Of a stretch of DNA of 64,000 nt, positions 46,391-57,568 are shown in pieces. The stretch is from Streptomyces europaeiscabiei. Its GTDB lineage: Bacteria > Actinomycetota > Actinomycetes > Streptomycetales > Streptomycetaceae. Position 1 is the stretch's first letter; each line of letters starts with the position of its first letter. Below the pieces are notes generated by a model that searched no databases, was not told the DNA's origin, and saw only the letters and a list, made by a program, of their open reading frames with translations. The stretch covers positions 806,001 through 870,000 of the forward strand of contig NZ_CP107841.1 of the NCBI RefSeq assembly GCF_036346855.1, written 5' to 3'. The position numbers and the translations under genes were made by a program.

Positions 46391-46902
46391 CGCGCGGCCG
46401 CGCACGGGTCCGCCGCTTCGCCTCGGGGCGAACCGGCGAGCACGGCGACGGGCGTCTCGCGGGGCACCTGGAGCACTTCGCGCAGGGCCGGCTCGGGCAC
46501 GGTCGGCACCAGGGGCACGCTCTGGTCGACCGGCGCCCGCTGGGTGAACCAGATGACCGTGCTGCCGGTGGCCGTCGAGCAACAGCCCCAGCCGTCGCTC
46601 AGCGCGGCGATACGGGTCAGGCAGGGACGCAGTTCCCGGTCCGGGCGCATCTCCCGGTCGTTCGCACCCGCCGCCGCAATGAGGTGCTGACCGTTCCACC
46701 ACATCTCGATCGAGGTGTTCTTGTCCGTCGCGTGCTCCTCGATCGCGCGCAGCAGCAGTTCTGCACTGTGGCAGACGGGCCCGACGAGGGCCTCCAGGTC
46801 CCAGAACCGGAGGTGAGCGGCCATGATGCGGCTGACCTGTCCGACCCGTTCCGGAGTGACGTCCACGTCGAGGTGGTAGTAGCGAGGCACTGCGGTCTTC
46901 AT
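46387..46902 (-). CDS. RsbW/SpoIIAB-like ATP-binding (HATPase_c) protein
   Basis: The 171-residue protein has a GHKL-type ATPase core with the pattern YHLDVDVTPERVGQVSRIMAAHL, AELLLRAIEEHATDKNTSIEMWW (N-box E...H region) and MRPDRELRPCLTRIAALSDGWGC followed by GSTVIWFTQ, as in Streptomyces anti-sigma-factor-like kinases. The G-box is weak, so ATP binding may be altered. No cognate anti-sigma antagonist or sigma gene is nearby. Its stop overlaps the glgX start. I chose ATG 46902 for its GAGGAG upstream. Confidence 0.72.
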
Positions 46903-47168
46903 CGTCGTTGGCTCCTCACCGGCGAAGTTCCCGCTCACGAGCACGAAGCGTGAGCAATGACCACTTCTGAGTCATCTCCAGAGTGGGAGTGCTACGCCAT
47001 TCGTGCAACACGAGCGACTCCTGGGGTAGTTGAAGAACCAACAAGACGCCTGGTGGCTATCTGTGCACCATGAGTGAAGGCATCGGCTCCGTGAGGCGTC
47101 GGTGCCCCTCCGTGCACGACCTCCCCCGGGAAGCGTGCTCCGCCGAGAGTGCCGGGAGGGACCAGCAC
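46903..47168. promoter_or_regulatory. Divergent regulatory region of the glycogen/maltose-1-phosphate cluster
   Basis: The 266 bases separate the leftward RsbW-like/glgX genes from the rightward DUF5133/glgE operon. They are A/T-richer than the flanks, as expected for promoters. I see no recognised operator or clear -10/-35 pair. Confidence 0.4.
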
Positions 47169-47552
47169 ATGCTGCTGCCCGCCAAGAACGAGGTGGCCAG
47201 ACATCTGCGGCGCTACCGCACCTGGGAACGCGTGATGCTCGCGTCCCCGACCGACCGCGCGGCCCGGGACAGCTTCGAGGACTCGGGCTACACGCTGTGT
47301 GTGCTGATGGGGAAGCGCTGTGCGCGCGAGGCCGTGACGGCCGCCGAGCGCTACCTCCGGACGAGCCTGCCCGCCTATCTCCAGGAGCAGACCGGCCGTC
47401 CCAAGCAGGAGCAGACCGGCCGTCCCAAGCAGGAGCAGACCGGCAAGGCCCGCAAGGACCAGTCCGGCAGGCCCCGCAAGGGCCAGTCCGACAGAACCCG
47501 TTCCGCCCGACGCGGTCCGCCGTCCGGCCGGCGTTTCACCGCAGGGCGGTAG
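47169..47552 (+). CDS. DUF5133-domain protein
   Basis: The first 65 residues (MLLPAKNEVARHLRRYRTWE, then DRAARDSFEDSGYTLCVLMGKR) match the small Streptomyces DUF5133 family, whose function is unknown. The C-terminal half is a basic Gln/Gly/Arg/Lys tail from a 24-bp tandem repeat (EQTGRPKQ units). It lies 61 bases upstream of glgE on the same strand. The start is ATG 47169, following GGAGGG. Confidence 0.82.
   Translation: MLLPAKNEVARHLRRYRTWERVMLASPTDRAARDSFEDSGYTLCVLMGKRCAREAVTAAERYLRTSLPAYLQEQTGRPKQEQTGRPKQEQTGKARKDQSGRPRKGQSDRTRSARRGPPSGRRFTAGR
47382..47445 (+). repeat. 24-bp tandem repeat inside the DUF5133 gene
   Basis: Copies begin at 47382, 47406 and 47430 (unit starts CAGGAGCAGACCGGCC), giving an eight-residue repeat in the protein. 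The third copy diverges after 15 bases. Confidence 0.88.
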
Positions 47553-47613
47553 GACCCGTTCAACACCCGTTCGGCCCAGCACCGATTCCCGAGCACGGCG
47601 GAGGTGAGACCCC

Positions 47614-51362
<3,749 letters not shown>

Positions 51363-51391
51363 GGCGCGGGCCGGCGAAAGGACGCGTCACC

Positions 51392-52780
51392 ATGTCGAAG
51401 ACCGCAACCGCACTGCTCCGGCCGAGCAGCGCCGGGGTCGCCGCCGACCTCATGACCTCGCTCGCCGGGCTGCTGCGCAAGTGGCTGCCGCGGCAGCGCT
51501 GGTTCGCCGGCAAGGACCGCCCCGTCGCGGACCTGGCCCTGCTGTCGATGACCGAGCTGTATCCGGGCTGTCTGCACCTGCTCGTGCACACCGGCCAGCA
51601 GAGCCACACCGGCCACGGCGGGGTGCCCGCGCCCGGCGGCACTCCCCCGGCCGGTGACTGCTATCAGCTGCTGCTCGGTGTGCGCGAGCATCCGGTGCCG
51701 CACCTCGGCCGGGCGCTCATCGGACAGGCGCACGAAGGGCCGCTGGCGGGTCTGACCGTGTACGACGCGCTCTACGACCCCCGCTCGGCCCAGTTGCTGC
51801 TCGAACGACTGCGCCACCCCGGTACGGCCGGCCCTCTGTGCTTCGAGGCGGACCCGGACGTACGGGTACCGGCCGGGCTGGCTCCTCGGCTGCTGGACGC
51901 CGAGCAGTCCAACTCCTCGCTGGTGTACGGGGACGCGTTCATCCTGAAGGTCTTCCGGCGCATCCAGCCGGGGGTGAACCCCGATCTGGAGGTGCCCGGC
52001 GCGCTCGCCGGGCAGGGGTGCGGCAGGGTGCCTGCGCCGGTGGCCTGGTTCCGGACGACCTATCCCTTCGCGGCGACACTCGGCGTACTGCAGCCGTTCC
52101 TGCCCGACGCGTCCGACGGCTGGACGCTGGCGCTCGGCGCGCTCGCAGCCGGCCACGACTTCACGGCGCAGGCGCGCGAGCTGGGCCGGGCAACGGCGGA
52201 GGTGCACATGGCGCTGGCCTCGGCCTTCCCCTCCGGGGCCCATGACGAGAACGGACGGACGGCGGCCACGATGACCGAGCGGCTGGACGCCGCAGCGCGC
52301 TGTGTACCGGCGCTGCTGCCGTTCGTCCCCGGTCTGCGCACCGCCTTCCGTGCCCTGCTCTCCTGCGATGCCGGGCCGCCCGCCCAGCGCGTCCACGGCG
52401 ATCTGCACCTGGGGCAAGTGCTGCGGGCCGGCCGGGAGTGGTTCGTCATCGACTTCGAGGGCGAGCCGTCCCGTCCGCTGGCCGAACGGTGCGGCACCCA
52501 GTCACCGGTGCGGGACATCGCCGGGATGCTGCGCTCCTTCGACTACGCCGCGCGGCAGCGCCGCCCCTGGCGCCCGGAGTGGGCACGCCGCTGCCGGGAG
52601 GCGTACTGCGCGGGTTATGCCGCCCACGCCGACTGGGACCCGCGCGAGAAGCACGGGCTGTTGCGCGCCTACGAGACGGACCGGGCCGTGTACGAGGTCC
52701 TCTACGAGGCCCGGCACCGCCCCGACTGGCTTCCCGTACCCATGGCGGCGATCGAGCGTCTCGCCGTGAGAGGAGACTGA
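51392..52780 (+). CDS. Maltokinase (Pep2/Mak)
   Basis: The 462-residue protein has a protein-kinase-like fold: an N-terminal cap ([18 protein letters not shown]), the Brenner motif [12 protein letters not shown] with catalytic Asp and Asn-position residue, and [16 protein letters not shown] as the metal-binding DFG-like motif. ATP-dependent phosphorylation of maltose gives maltose 1-phosphate for GlgE. The order TreS-maltokinase-GlgE fixes the function strongly. ATG 51392 follows AAGGA. Confidence 0.92.
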   Translation: MSKTATALLRPSSAGVAADLMTSLAGLLRKWLPRQRWFAGKDRPVADLALLSMTELYPGCLHLLVHTGQQSHTGHGGVPAPGGTPPAGDCYQLLLGVREHPVPHLGRALIGQAHEGPLAGLTVYDALYDPRSAQLLLERLRHPGTAGPLCFEADPDVRVPAGLAPRLLDAEQSNSSLVYGDAFILKVFRRIQPGVNPDLEVPGALAGQGCGRVPAPVAWFRTTYPFAATLGVLQPFLPDASDGWTLALGALAAGHDFTAQARELGRATAEVHMALASAFPSGAHDENGRTAATMTERLDAAARCVPALLPFVPGLRTAFRALLSCDAGPPAQRVHGDLHLGQVLRAGREWFVIDFEGEPSRPLAERCGTQSPVRDIAGMLRSFDYAARQRRPWRPEWARRCREAYCAGYAAHADWDPREKHGLLRAYETDRAVYEVLYEARHRPDWLPVPMAAIERLAVRGD

Positions 52781-52784
52781 GACC

Positions 52785-55022
52785 GTGGCCCTGCGCGACA
52801 CCACTCCCCCCGAGGCGGCGGGTCCGCCCCCGCGCAGAGCACGGCTGACCGTGGCCGCCCCTCCGCTCGACCCTGGCGACCGTACGCGACTGCTCTCCGG
52901 CGCCCACCATGACCCGCACGCCCTGCTGGGCGCCCACCCGGCGCCGGGTGGGATCGCCGTACGGGCACTGCGTCCTTACGCCCACGCCGTGAGCGTCGTG
53001 ATCGACGGCGAGCGTACATATCTCGCCTCGGAGGGCGACGGCCTCTTCTCCGTCCTGCTGCCGCTCGACACCGTCCCGGAGTACACGCTGCTCGTCTCCT
53101 ACGAGGACACCGCCCAGGAGGTCCACGACCCGTACCGCTTCCTTCCCTCGCTCGGCGAGCTGGATCTGCATCTGATCCGGGAGGGGCGGCACGAGCAGCT
53201 GTGGAAGGCGCTCGGGGCCGAGCCGATGACCCACCAGGGCGTGACCGGCACCCGGTTCACCGTGTGGGCGCCGAACGCCCGGGGGGTGCGTGTCGTCGGA
53301 GACTTCGCCTGCTGGAACGGGACGGCGTTCCCGATGCGGTCCCTCGGTTCGTCCGGGGTCTGGGAGCTGTTCCTGCCGGGGGTGGGCGAGGGCGCCCACT
53401 ACAAGTTCGAGATCACCTCGCGCCACGGCCACCGTCTCCTCAAGGCCGACCCGATGGCCCGCCAGGCGGAGGTGCCCCCCGCGACGGCGTCCATCGTGAC
53501 GGTCTCGCGCTACGAGTGGGGCGACGCGAAGTGGATGGCCGGGCGCGGGGACATCCCGGTGCACGAGGCCCCGTTCTCCATCTACGAGATCCATCTACCC
53601 TCCTGGCGCCCGGGGCTGACGTACCGTCAACTCGCCGATGTGCTCCCGGAGTACGTCCGTGACCTCGGCTTCACCCACGTCGAGCTGATGCCTGTCGCCC
53701 AGCACCCCTTCAGCGGCTCCTGGGGCTACCAGGTCACCGGCTTCTACGCGCCCACCGCACGGCTCGGCACCCCCGACGACTTCAAGCACCTCGTCGACGC
53801 GCTGCACCGGGCGGGTATCGGCGTGATCGTGGACTGGGTGCCCGCCCATTTCCCCAAGGACGACTGGGCCCTCGGCCGCTTCGACGGGGAGCCCCTCTAC
53901 GAACCCGGGGACAGCCGACGGGCCGAACATCCGGACTGGGGGACGTACGAGTTCGACTTCGGCCGCACCGAGGTGCGCAACTTCCTGGTGGCGAACGCCG
54001 TCTACTGGTGCGAGGAGTTCCATGTCGACGGGCTGCGGGTGGACGCGGTCGCGTCGATGCTCTACCTCGACTACTCACGTGACTCCGGGCAGTGGTCCCC
54101 CAATGTGTTCGGCGGGCGGGAGGACCTGGACGCGGTCGCCTTCCTTCAGGAGATGAACGCGACGGTGTACCGGCGCGCGCCGGGTGTGGTGACCATCGCG
54201 GAGGAATCCACGGCCTGGGACGGCGTGACCCGCCCGACCGACAGCGGTGGCCTGGGCTTCGGGCTGAAGTGGAACATGGGGTGGATGCACGACTCGCTGG
54301 GTTACATCCAGCACGAGCCGGTGCACCGCAAGTACCACCACGACGAGATGTCGTTCTCGATGGTGTACGCGTACAGCGAGAACTACGTGCTGCCCATCTC
54401 CCACGACGAGGTCGTGCACGGGAAGCAGGCGCTGGTGTCGAAGATGCCGGGCGACTGGTGGCAGCGGCGGGCGAACCATCGCGCGTATCTCGGGTTCATG
54501 TGGGCCCATCCCGGCAAGCAACTGCTCTTCATGGGGCAGGAGTTCGCGCAGGGGGCGGAGTGGTCGGAGCCGGACGGACCCGACTGGTGGCTGCTCGATC
54601 CCGCGTACGGTGCCGAGGCCGACCACCGGGGTGTGCGCGACCTCGTCCGTGACCTCAACACGGTCTATCGCCGTACGCCCGCCCTCTGGCAGCGGGACAC
54701 CGATCCGGACGGTTTCCAGTGGGTGAGCGCGGATGCCGCGGAGGACAACGTGTTCGCGTTCCTGCGGCTCGACGCGGAGGGTGTGCCTCTGTTGGCGGTG
54801 TCCAACTTCACCCCTGTGGTTCGGGAGGATTACCGGCTGGGGGTGGCCGATGGCGTGTCGGCGTGGGGTGAGGTGCTGAACACCGACGCCGTGGTCTACG
54901 GGGGGAGCGGGGTTACCGGCTCGCGGCCCGTCGAACGCGAGCCGCATGCCTGGCACGGGCGAGCGTGCAGCATCCGGGTGACCTTGCCGCCGCTGGCGAC
55001 GGTCTGGTTCCGCCCGGCATAG
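52785..55022 (+). CDS. glgB: 1,4-alpha-glucan branching enzyme GlgB
   Basis: The 745-residue protein has two CBM48-type beta domains ([21 protein letters not shown], then [20 protein letters not shown]) and a GH13 barrel with [20 protein letters not shown] (nucleophile), [15 protein letters not shown] (acid/base) and [11 protein letters not shown] (third acid). It introduces alpha-1,6 branches into the glucan made by GlgE. It starts with GTG 52785 four bases after the maltokinase stop. The operon is completed here; a large inverted repeat follows. Confidence 0.95.
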   Translation: MALRDTTPPEAAGPPPRRARLTVAAPPLDPGDRTRLLSGAHHDPHALLGAHPAPGGIAVRALRPYAHAVSVVIDGERTYLASEGDGLFSVLLPLDTVPEYTLLVSYEDTAQEVHDPYRFLPSLGELDLHLIREGRHEQLWKALGAEPMTHQGVTGTRFTVWAPNARGVRVVGDFACWNGTAFPMRSLGSSGVWELFLPGVGEGAHYKFEITSRHGHRLLKADPMARQAEVPPATASIVTVSRYEWGDAKWMAGRGDIPVHEAPFSIYEIHLPSWRPGLTYRQLADVLPEYVRDLGFTHVELMPVAQHPFSGSWGYQVTGFYAPTARLGTPDDFKHLVDALHRAGIGVIVDWVPAHFPKDDWALGRFDGEPLYEPGDSRRAEHPDWGTYEFDFGRTEVRNFLVANAVYWCEEFHVDGLRVDAVASMLYLDYSRDSGQWSPNVFGGREDLDAVAFLQEMNATVYRRAPGVVTIAEESTAWDGVTRPTDSGGLGFGLKWNMGWMHDSLGYIQHEPVHRKYHHDEMSFSMVYAYSENYVLPISHDEVVHGKQALVSKMPGDWWQRRANHRAYLGFMWAHPGKQLLFMGQEFAQGAEWSEPDGPDWWLLDPAYGAEADHRGVRDLVRDLNTVYRRTPALWQRDTDPDGFQWVSADAAEDNVFAFLRLDAEGVPLLAVSNFTPVVREDYRLGVADGVSAWGEVLNTDAVVYGGSGVTGSRPVEREPHAWHGRACSIRVTLPPLATVWFRPA

Positions 55023-55027
55023 CTCTC

Positions 55028-55249
55028 CTCGCCCCCGCCGCCCCTACCCGTCCCATCCCCAGGGGCTGCGCCCCTTCGACCCCCACCCGCGGGTCCGTCG
55101 TGGTTGCTCGCGCAGTTCCCCGCGCCCCTTTCCAGGGGCGCGGGGAACTGCGCGAGAAGCCCCACCCACCCGCACCCGACAACGAACCCCCACGGGGTCG
55201 AAGGGGCAGCGCCCCTGGGGACGGGACGGGTAGGGGCGGCGGGGGCGAG
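55028..55249. repeat. Dispersed intergenic inverted repeat, copy 2 (full length)
   Basis: A near-palindromic element of about 222 bp. The inner hairpin is a perfect 23-bp stem (55107-55129 with 55134-55156) and four-base loop TTCC. The outer arms (about 55028-55083 and 55194-55249) match in inverted orientation over about 55 bp with few differences, including ATCCCC/GTCCCC. Copy 1 at 25735 shares the inner and right outer parts. No coding capacity. It follows glgB and likely also acts as a terminator. Confidence 0.9.
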
Positions 55250-55360
55250 AAAAGGCCGGCCCGGGCAACCCGTCAGGATCGGAGAAGCCACCCGGCCCTC
55301 CCGCGTCCTAGCGTTGACGGCAGATCCCAACGACCGGAAACAACCACCGAGGAGTACGCC

Positions 55361-55714
55361 ATGACCGCCGGACTCAAGACCGTCATCTACCCCGTCAAGG
55401 ACCTGGCCGCCGCGAAGGCCCTGTTCAGCGCCCTGTTGGAAGTCGAACCGTACGCGGACTCGGCGTACTACGTCGGATTCAAGGACGCGGGGCAGGACGT
55501 GGGCCTGGACCCGAACGGGCACGCGAAGGGGATGACCGGCCCGGTGCCGTACTGGCACGTCACCGACATCCGGTCGACGCTCGCGGGTCTGCTCGGGGCC
55601 GGCGCGGAGACGTTGGAGGACGTGCACGAGGTGGGCGGCGGCCGGCTCGTCGCCTCGGTGAAGGACACGGACGGGAACCTGGTCGGGCTCCTGCAGGACA
55701 CGGCGGCCGAGTAG
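55361..55714 (+). CDS. VOC-family (glyoxalase-like) single-domain protein
   Basis: The 117-residue protein is one VOC module: LKTVIYPVKDLAAAKALFSA, YYVGFKDAGQDVGLDPNGHA and RLVASVKDTDGNLVGLL. Such proteins act as dimers, as lyases, isomerases or ligand binders; the function is unassigned. ATG 55361 has GAGGAG upstream. A longer in-frame frame reaches back into the repeat but is translation of the repeat only. The MarR gene follows on the same strand. Confidence 0.85.
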   Translation: MTAGLKTVIYPVKDLAAAKALFSALLEVEPYADSAYYVGFKDAGQDVGLDPNGHAKGMTGPVPYWHVTDIRSTLAGLLGAGAETLEDVHEVGGGRLVASVKDTDGNLVGLLQDTAAE

Positions 55715-55735
55715 CGCGAGGGCGGTGGTTGCACC

Positions 55736-55748
55736 TGCACTAGTTGCA
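55736..55748. promoter_or_regulatory. Near-palindrome upstream of the MarR gene
   Basis: TGCACTAGTTGCA lies 39-51 bases before the MarR ATG and shares 11 bases (ACTAGTTGCAC, ending at 55749) with the perfect palindrome at 3081-3094. Another TTGCAC is found just upstream at 55729-55734. A MarR dimer could autoregulate through it. Confidence 0.55.
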
Positions 55749-55786
55749 CGGACAACGATCGTTTCGCTCTCTGTTACCGTGCACAT

Positions 55787-56188
55787 ATGGCAGCGAACAC
55801 GACCGGTGTCCGGCTCGAGGACCAGTGGCGGGACATCCTGTCCGTGCACGCCCGCACGATGTGCGAGATCGACCGCGTACTGCATCCGCACGGGCTCGGC
55901 GCCAGCGACTTCGAGGTGCTCGACATCCTCGCGTCGGGGATGGCCGCGGCCACGGCGGCCGGCGACCTGTGCCGGGTGCAGAACATCGCGGAGAAGGTCC
56001 ACCTCAGCCAGAGCGCGCTGTCCCGGCTGATCGGCCGCCTGGAGAAGGACGGCCTGGTGGAACGGTCCGTCTGCGCGGAGGACCGGCGCGGTGTGTGGGT
56101 CACCCTGACGGACAAGGGCCGCGACCTGCACGCGGAGGTCCTGCCGTTGCAGCGGGACGTCCTGGCCCGCATGTTGCAGCAGGGCTGA
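55787..56188 (+). CDS. MarR-family transcriptional regulator
   Basis: The 133-residue protein has the MarR winged helix: CEIDRVLHPHGLGASDFEVLD, VQNIAEKVHLSQSALSRLIGRL (recognition helix) and GLVERSVCAEDRRGVWVTLTDKGRDL (wing with the D-R-R-G motif). MarR proteins repress resistance or catabolic genes and respond to phenolic or oxidative signals. A site like its own promoter site lies 52 kb away in front of the dienoyl-CoA-reductase-like gene. A decayed FAD oxidase gene follows. Confidence 0.92.
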   Translation: MAANTTGVRLEDQWRDILSVHARTMCEIDRVLHPHGLGASDFEVLDILASGMAAATAAGDLCRVQNIAEKVHLSQSALSRLIGRLEKDGLVERSVCAEDRRGVWVTLTDKGRDLHAEVLPLQRDVLARMLQQG

Positions 56189-56217
56189 CGCCCACCGCCG
56201 CTCCGCACACCGTTCCC

Positions 56218-56370
56218 TCAGCGCAGCAGGTCCCGTACGCCTTCGAAGGCGGCCTCCACCTCAGCCGGATCCGCGCCGGGGAGGGCGAGGGCACTCATCG
56301 GGATGGGGGTGACGGGCGGGAGTCCGTCGCACGGGACGAGCCCGTCGGGGGCGGCGCCGACCGCGGCCAG
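56218..56370 (-). pseudogene. Possible C-terminal remnant of an unidentified gene
   Basis: On the minus strand the last 50 or so codons read HCTTLLAAVGAAPDGLVPCD...PADPAEVEAAFEGVRDLLR-like, which is protein-like and ends in a proper stop. The upstream half of the frame turns into low-complexity Ser/Thr/Ala antisense to the FAD oxidase remnant. It could be the 3' end of a gene once divergent from the oxidase. I do not recognise the family. Confidence 0.2.
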
Positions 56371-56907
56371 GAGGGTGGTGCAGTGCGACGGGGCGGGGGC
56401 CGCGGTCGAGGCCGAGACGGTCGCCCGGGCTGTCGCGCCACTGGCGGCGACGGTGGAGACGGCCGCCGACCCGGTCGAGGCGAGTCCCTGCCGGCCGCGC
56501 GGCGGCTGGCGCTGCCCGCGATGGAAGGGCTGGGGCGGCCTCTGATCGAGGACATCGCGGTGCCGCGCTCCCGCCTCGCGGAGGCGGTCCGGGAGATCCG
56601 GGCGATCTCCGTACGGCACGACGTGCCGGTGTTCACCGTCGCGCACGCGGCCGACGGCAACCTCCACCCGATCGTCGTCGTGGACCCGGCCCTGCCTGAG
56701 CTGCCGGACGCGGCCTGGGAGGCGGCGGGCGAGATCTTCGCGCTGGCCCTGCGGCTGGGCGGAACACTGACCGGGGAGCACGGGGTGAGGGTGCTGAAGC
56801 GGCAGTGGGTGGCGGAGGAGCTGGGTCCGGCCGCCCACGGGCTGCAGCGGTGGATCAAGGAGGTGTTCGACCCGCACGGGATCCTCAACCCGGGGAAGGG
56901 GTTGTGA
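56360..56907 (+). pseudogene. Truncated, frameshifted FAD-linked oxidase (GlcD type) remnant
   Basis: From about 56370 one frame reads VVQCDGAGAAVEAETVARAV...TVETAADPVE, then a one-base deficit near 56479-56481 shifts to the frame ARRLALPAMEGLGRPLIEDI...AHAADGNLHP...LGGTLTGEHGVRVLKRQW...FDPHGILNPGKGL. The latter is the C-terminal part of FAD-binding glycolate/D-lactate oxidases, with the substrate-loop motif GDGNLHP as ADGNLHP and the end motif LNPGK. About 180 codons remain of roughly 460, and no FAD-binding domain or start is present. An ORF that runs across this region from 55744 crosses the MarR gene in another frame and is not a gene. Confidence 0.7.
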
Positions 56908-56986
56908 AGCCGTGAGGGCCGTTCCCTCGGCTGTTGTCGGTGGATGTCTGCGGTTGTCCGTGGGTGTTCTGCGGCTGTTCTGCGGG

Positions 56987-57409
56987 TCAGATGCCGTGTC
57001 GTCCCAGGAGGGTGCCCACGTCGTGGGCGTCGAGGGTGAGGCCGTGCGGGGATCCGGCGTCGATGGTGAGGGAGAGGTCGACGTCGGCCGGCCACTGCGA
57101 GGCCAGGGCGCCCAGGGGTACCAGGCGGTAGCGCGACACATAGGGCAGGAGTTCGGCCATCGCGGGTTCCGAGGTGAAGACCGGCACGATCTGTTCGCCG
57201 CCCGGCTGCTCCAGGACGGGCAGCGCCACGGCCGTCGGGTCGCTCACGGCCGCCTCGTCGGCGTCGTCCGGCACGGGAATCAGCACATCGCTTTCGGCGA
57301 GCGTGTTCAGCGCGGCCGTGTCGTGGGTGTCGAAGGCGAGCACGGTCAGCGCGCGCTGGGCCGGCGAGGCGGCCTGGGGCGCGTGGTGGCCGTTGGAGGA
57401 TATGTCCAT
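56987..57409 (-). CDS. SseB-like protein
   Basis: The 140-residue protein matches the SseB N-terminal domain: VLAFDTHDTAALNTLAESDV, VLIPVPDDADEA, VPVFTSEPAMAELLPYVSRY and LPLGALASQW..LTIDAGSPHGLTLDAHDV. The SseB domain occurs in single-domain proteins of actinomycetes and in type III secretion-linked proteins elsewhere; a general role is not established. It has no signal peptide. It starts near the end of the amylase gene on the same strand. Confidence 0.75.
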   Translation of the reverse strand: MDISSNGHHAPQAASPAQRALTVLAFDTHDTAALNTLAESDVLIPVPDDADEAAVSDPTAVALPVLEQPGGEQIVPVFTSEPAMAELLPYVSRYRLVPLGALASQWPADVDLSLTIDAGSPHGLTLDAHDVGTLLGRHGI

Positions 57410-57512
57410 GGAAGATCCCAGGTAGTGATGGAAAGGCCGCCCGGAACGGCGTCCGTTCCGGGCGCGTCGCCCCTCGCGTACCCGACAGGGGCGCGGGCAT
57501 TCCTCTACGTCA

Positions 57513-57568
57513 CTTCAGGTACGGCCGTAACTTCAGGTACGGGCCATCACTTCAGGTACGGGCCGTCA
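57513..57568. repeat. Three 18-19-bp direct repeats at the amylase stop codon
   Basis: Units CTTCAGGTACGG... begin at 57513, 57531 and 57550. The third carries the last amylase codons (PYLK) and the second its stop, so the gene end was duplicated twice downstream. Confidence 0.85.

Noticed and set aside
54965..55360. N-terminal extension of the VOC protein into the repeat element
   Set aside because: The extension only translates the inverted repeat, and GAGGAG precedes ATG 55361.
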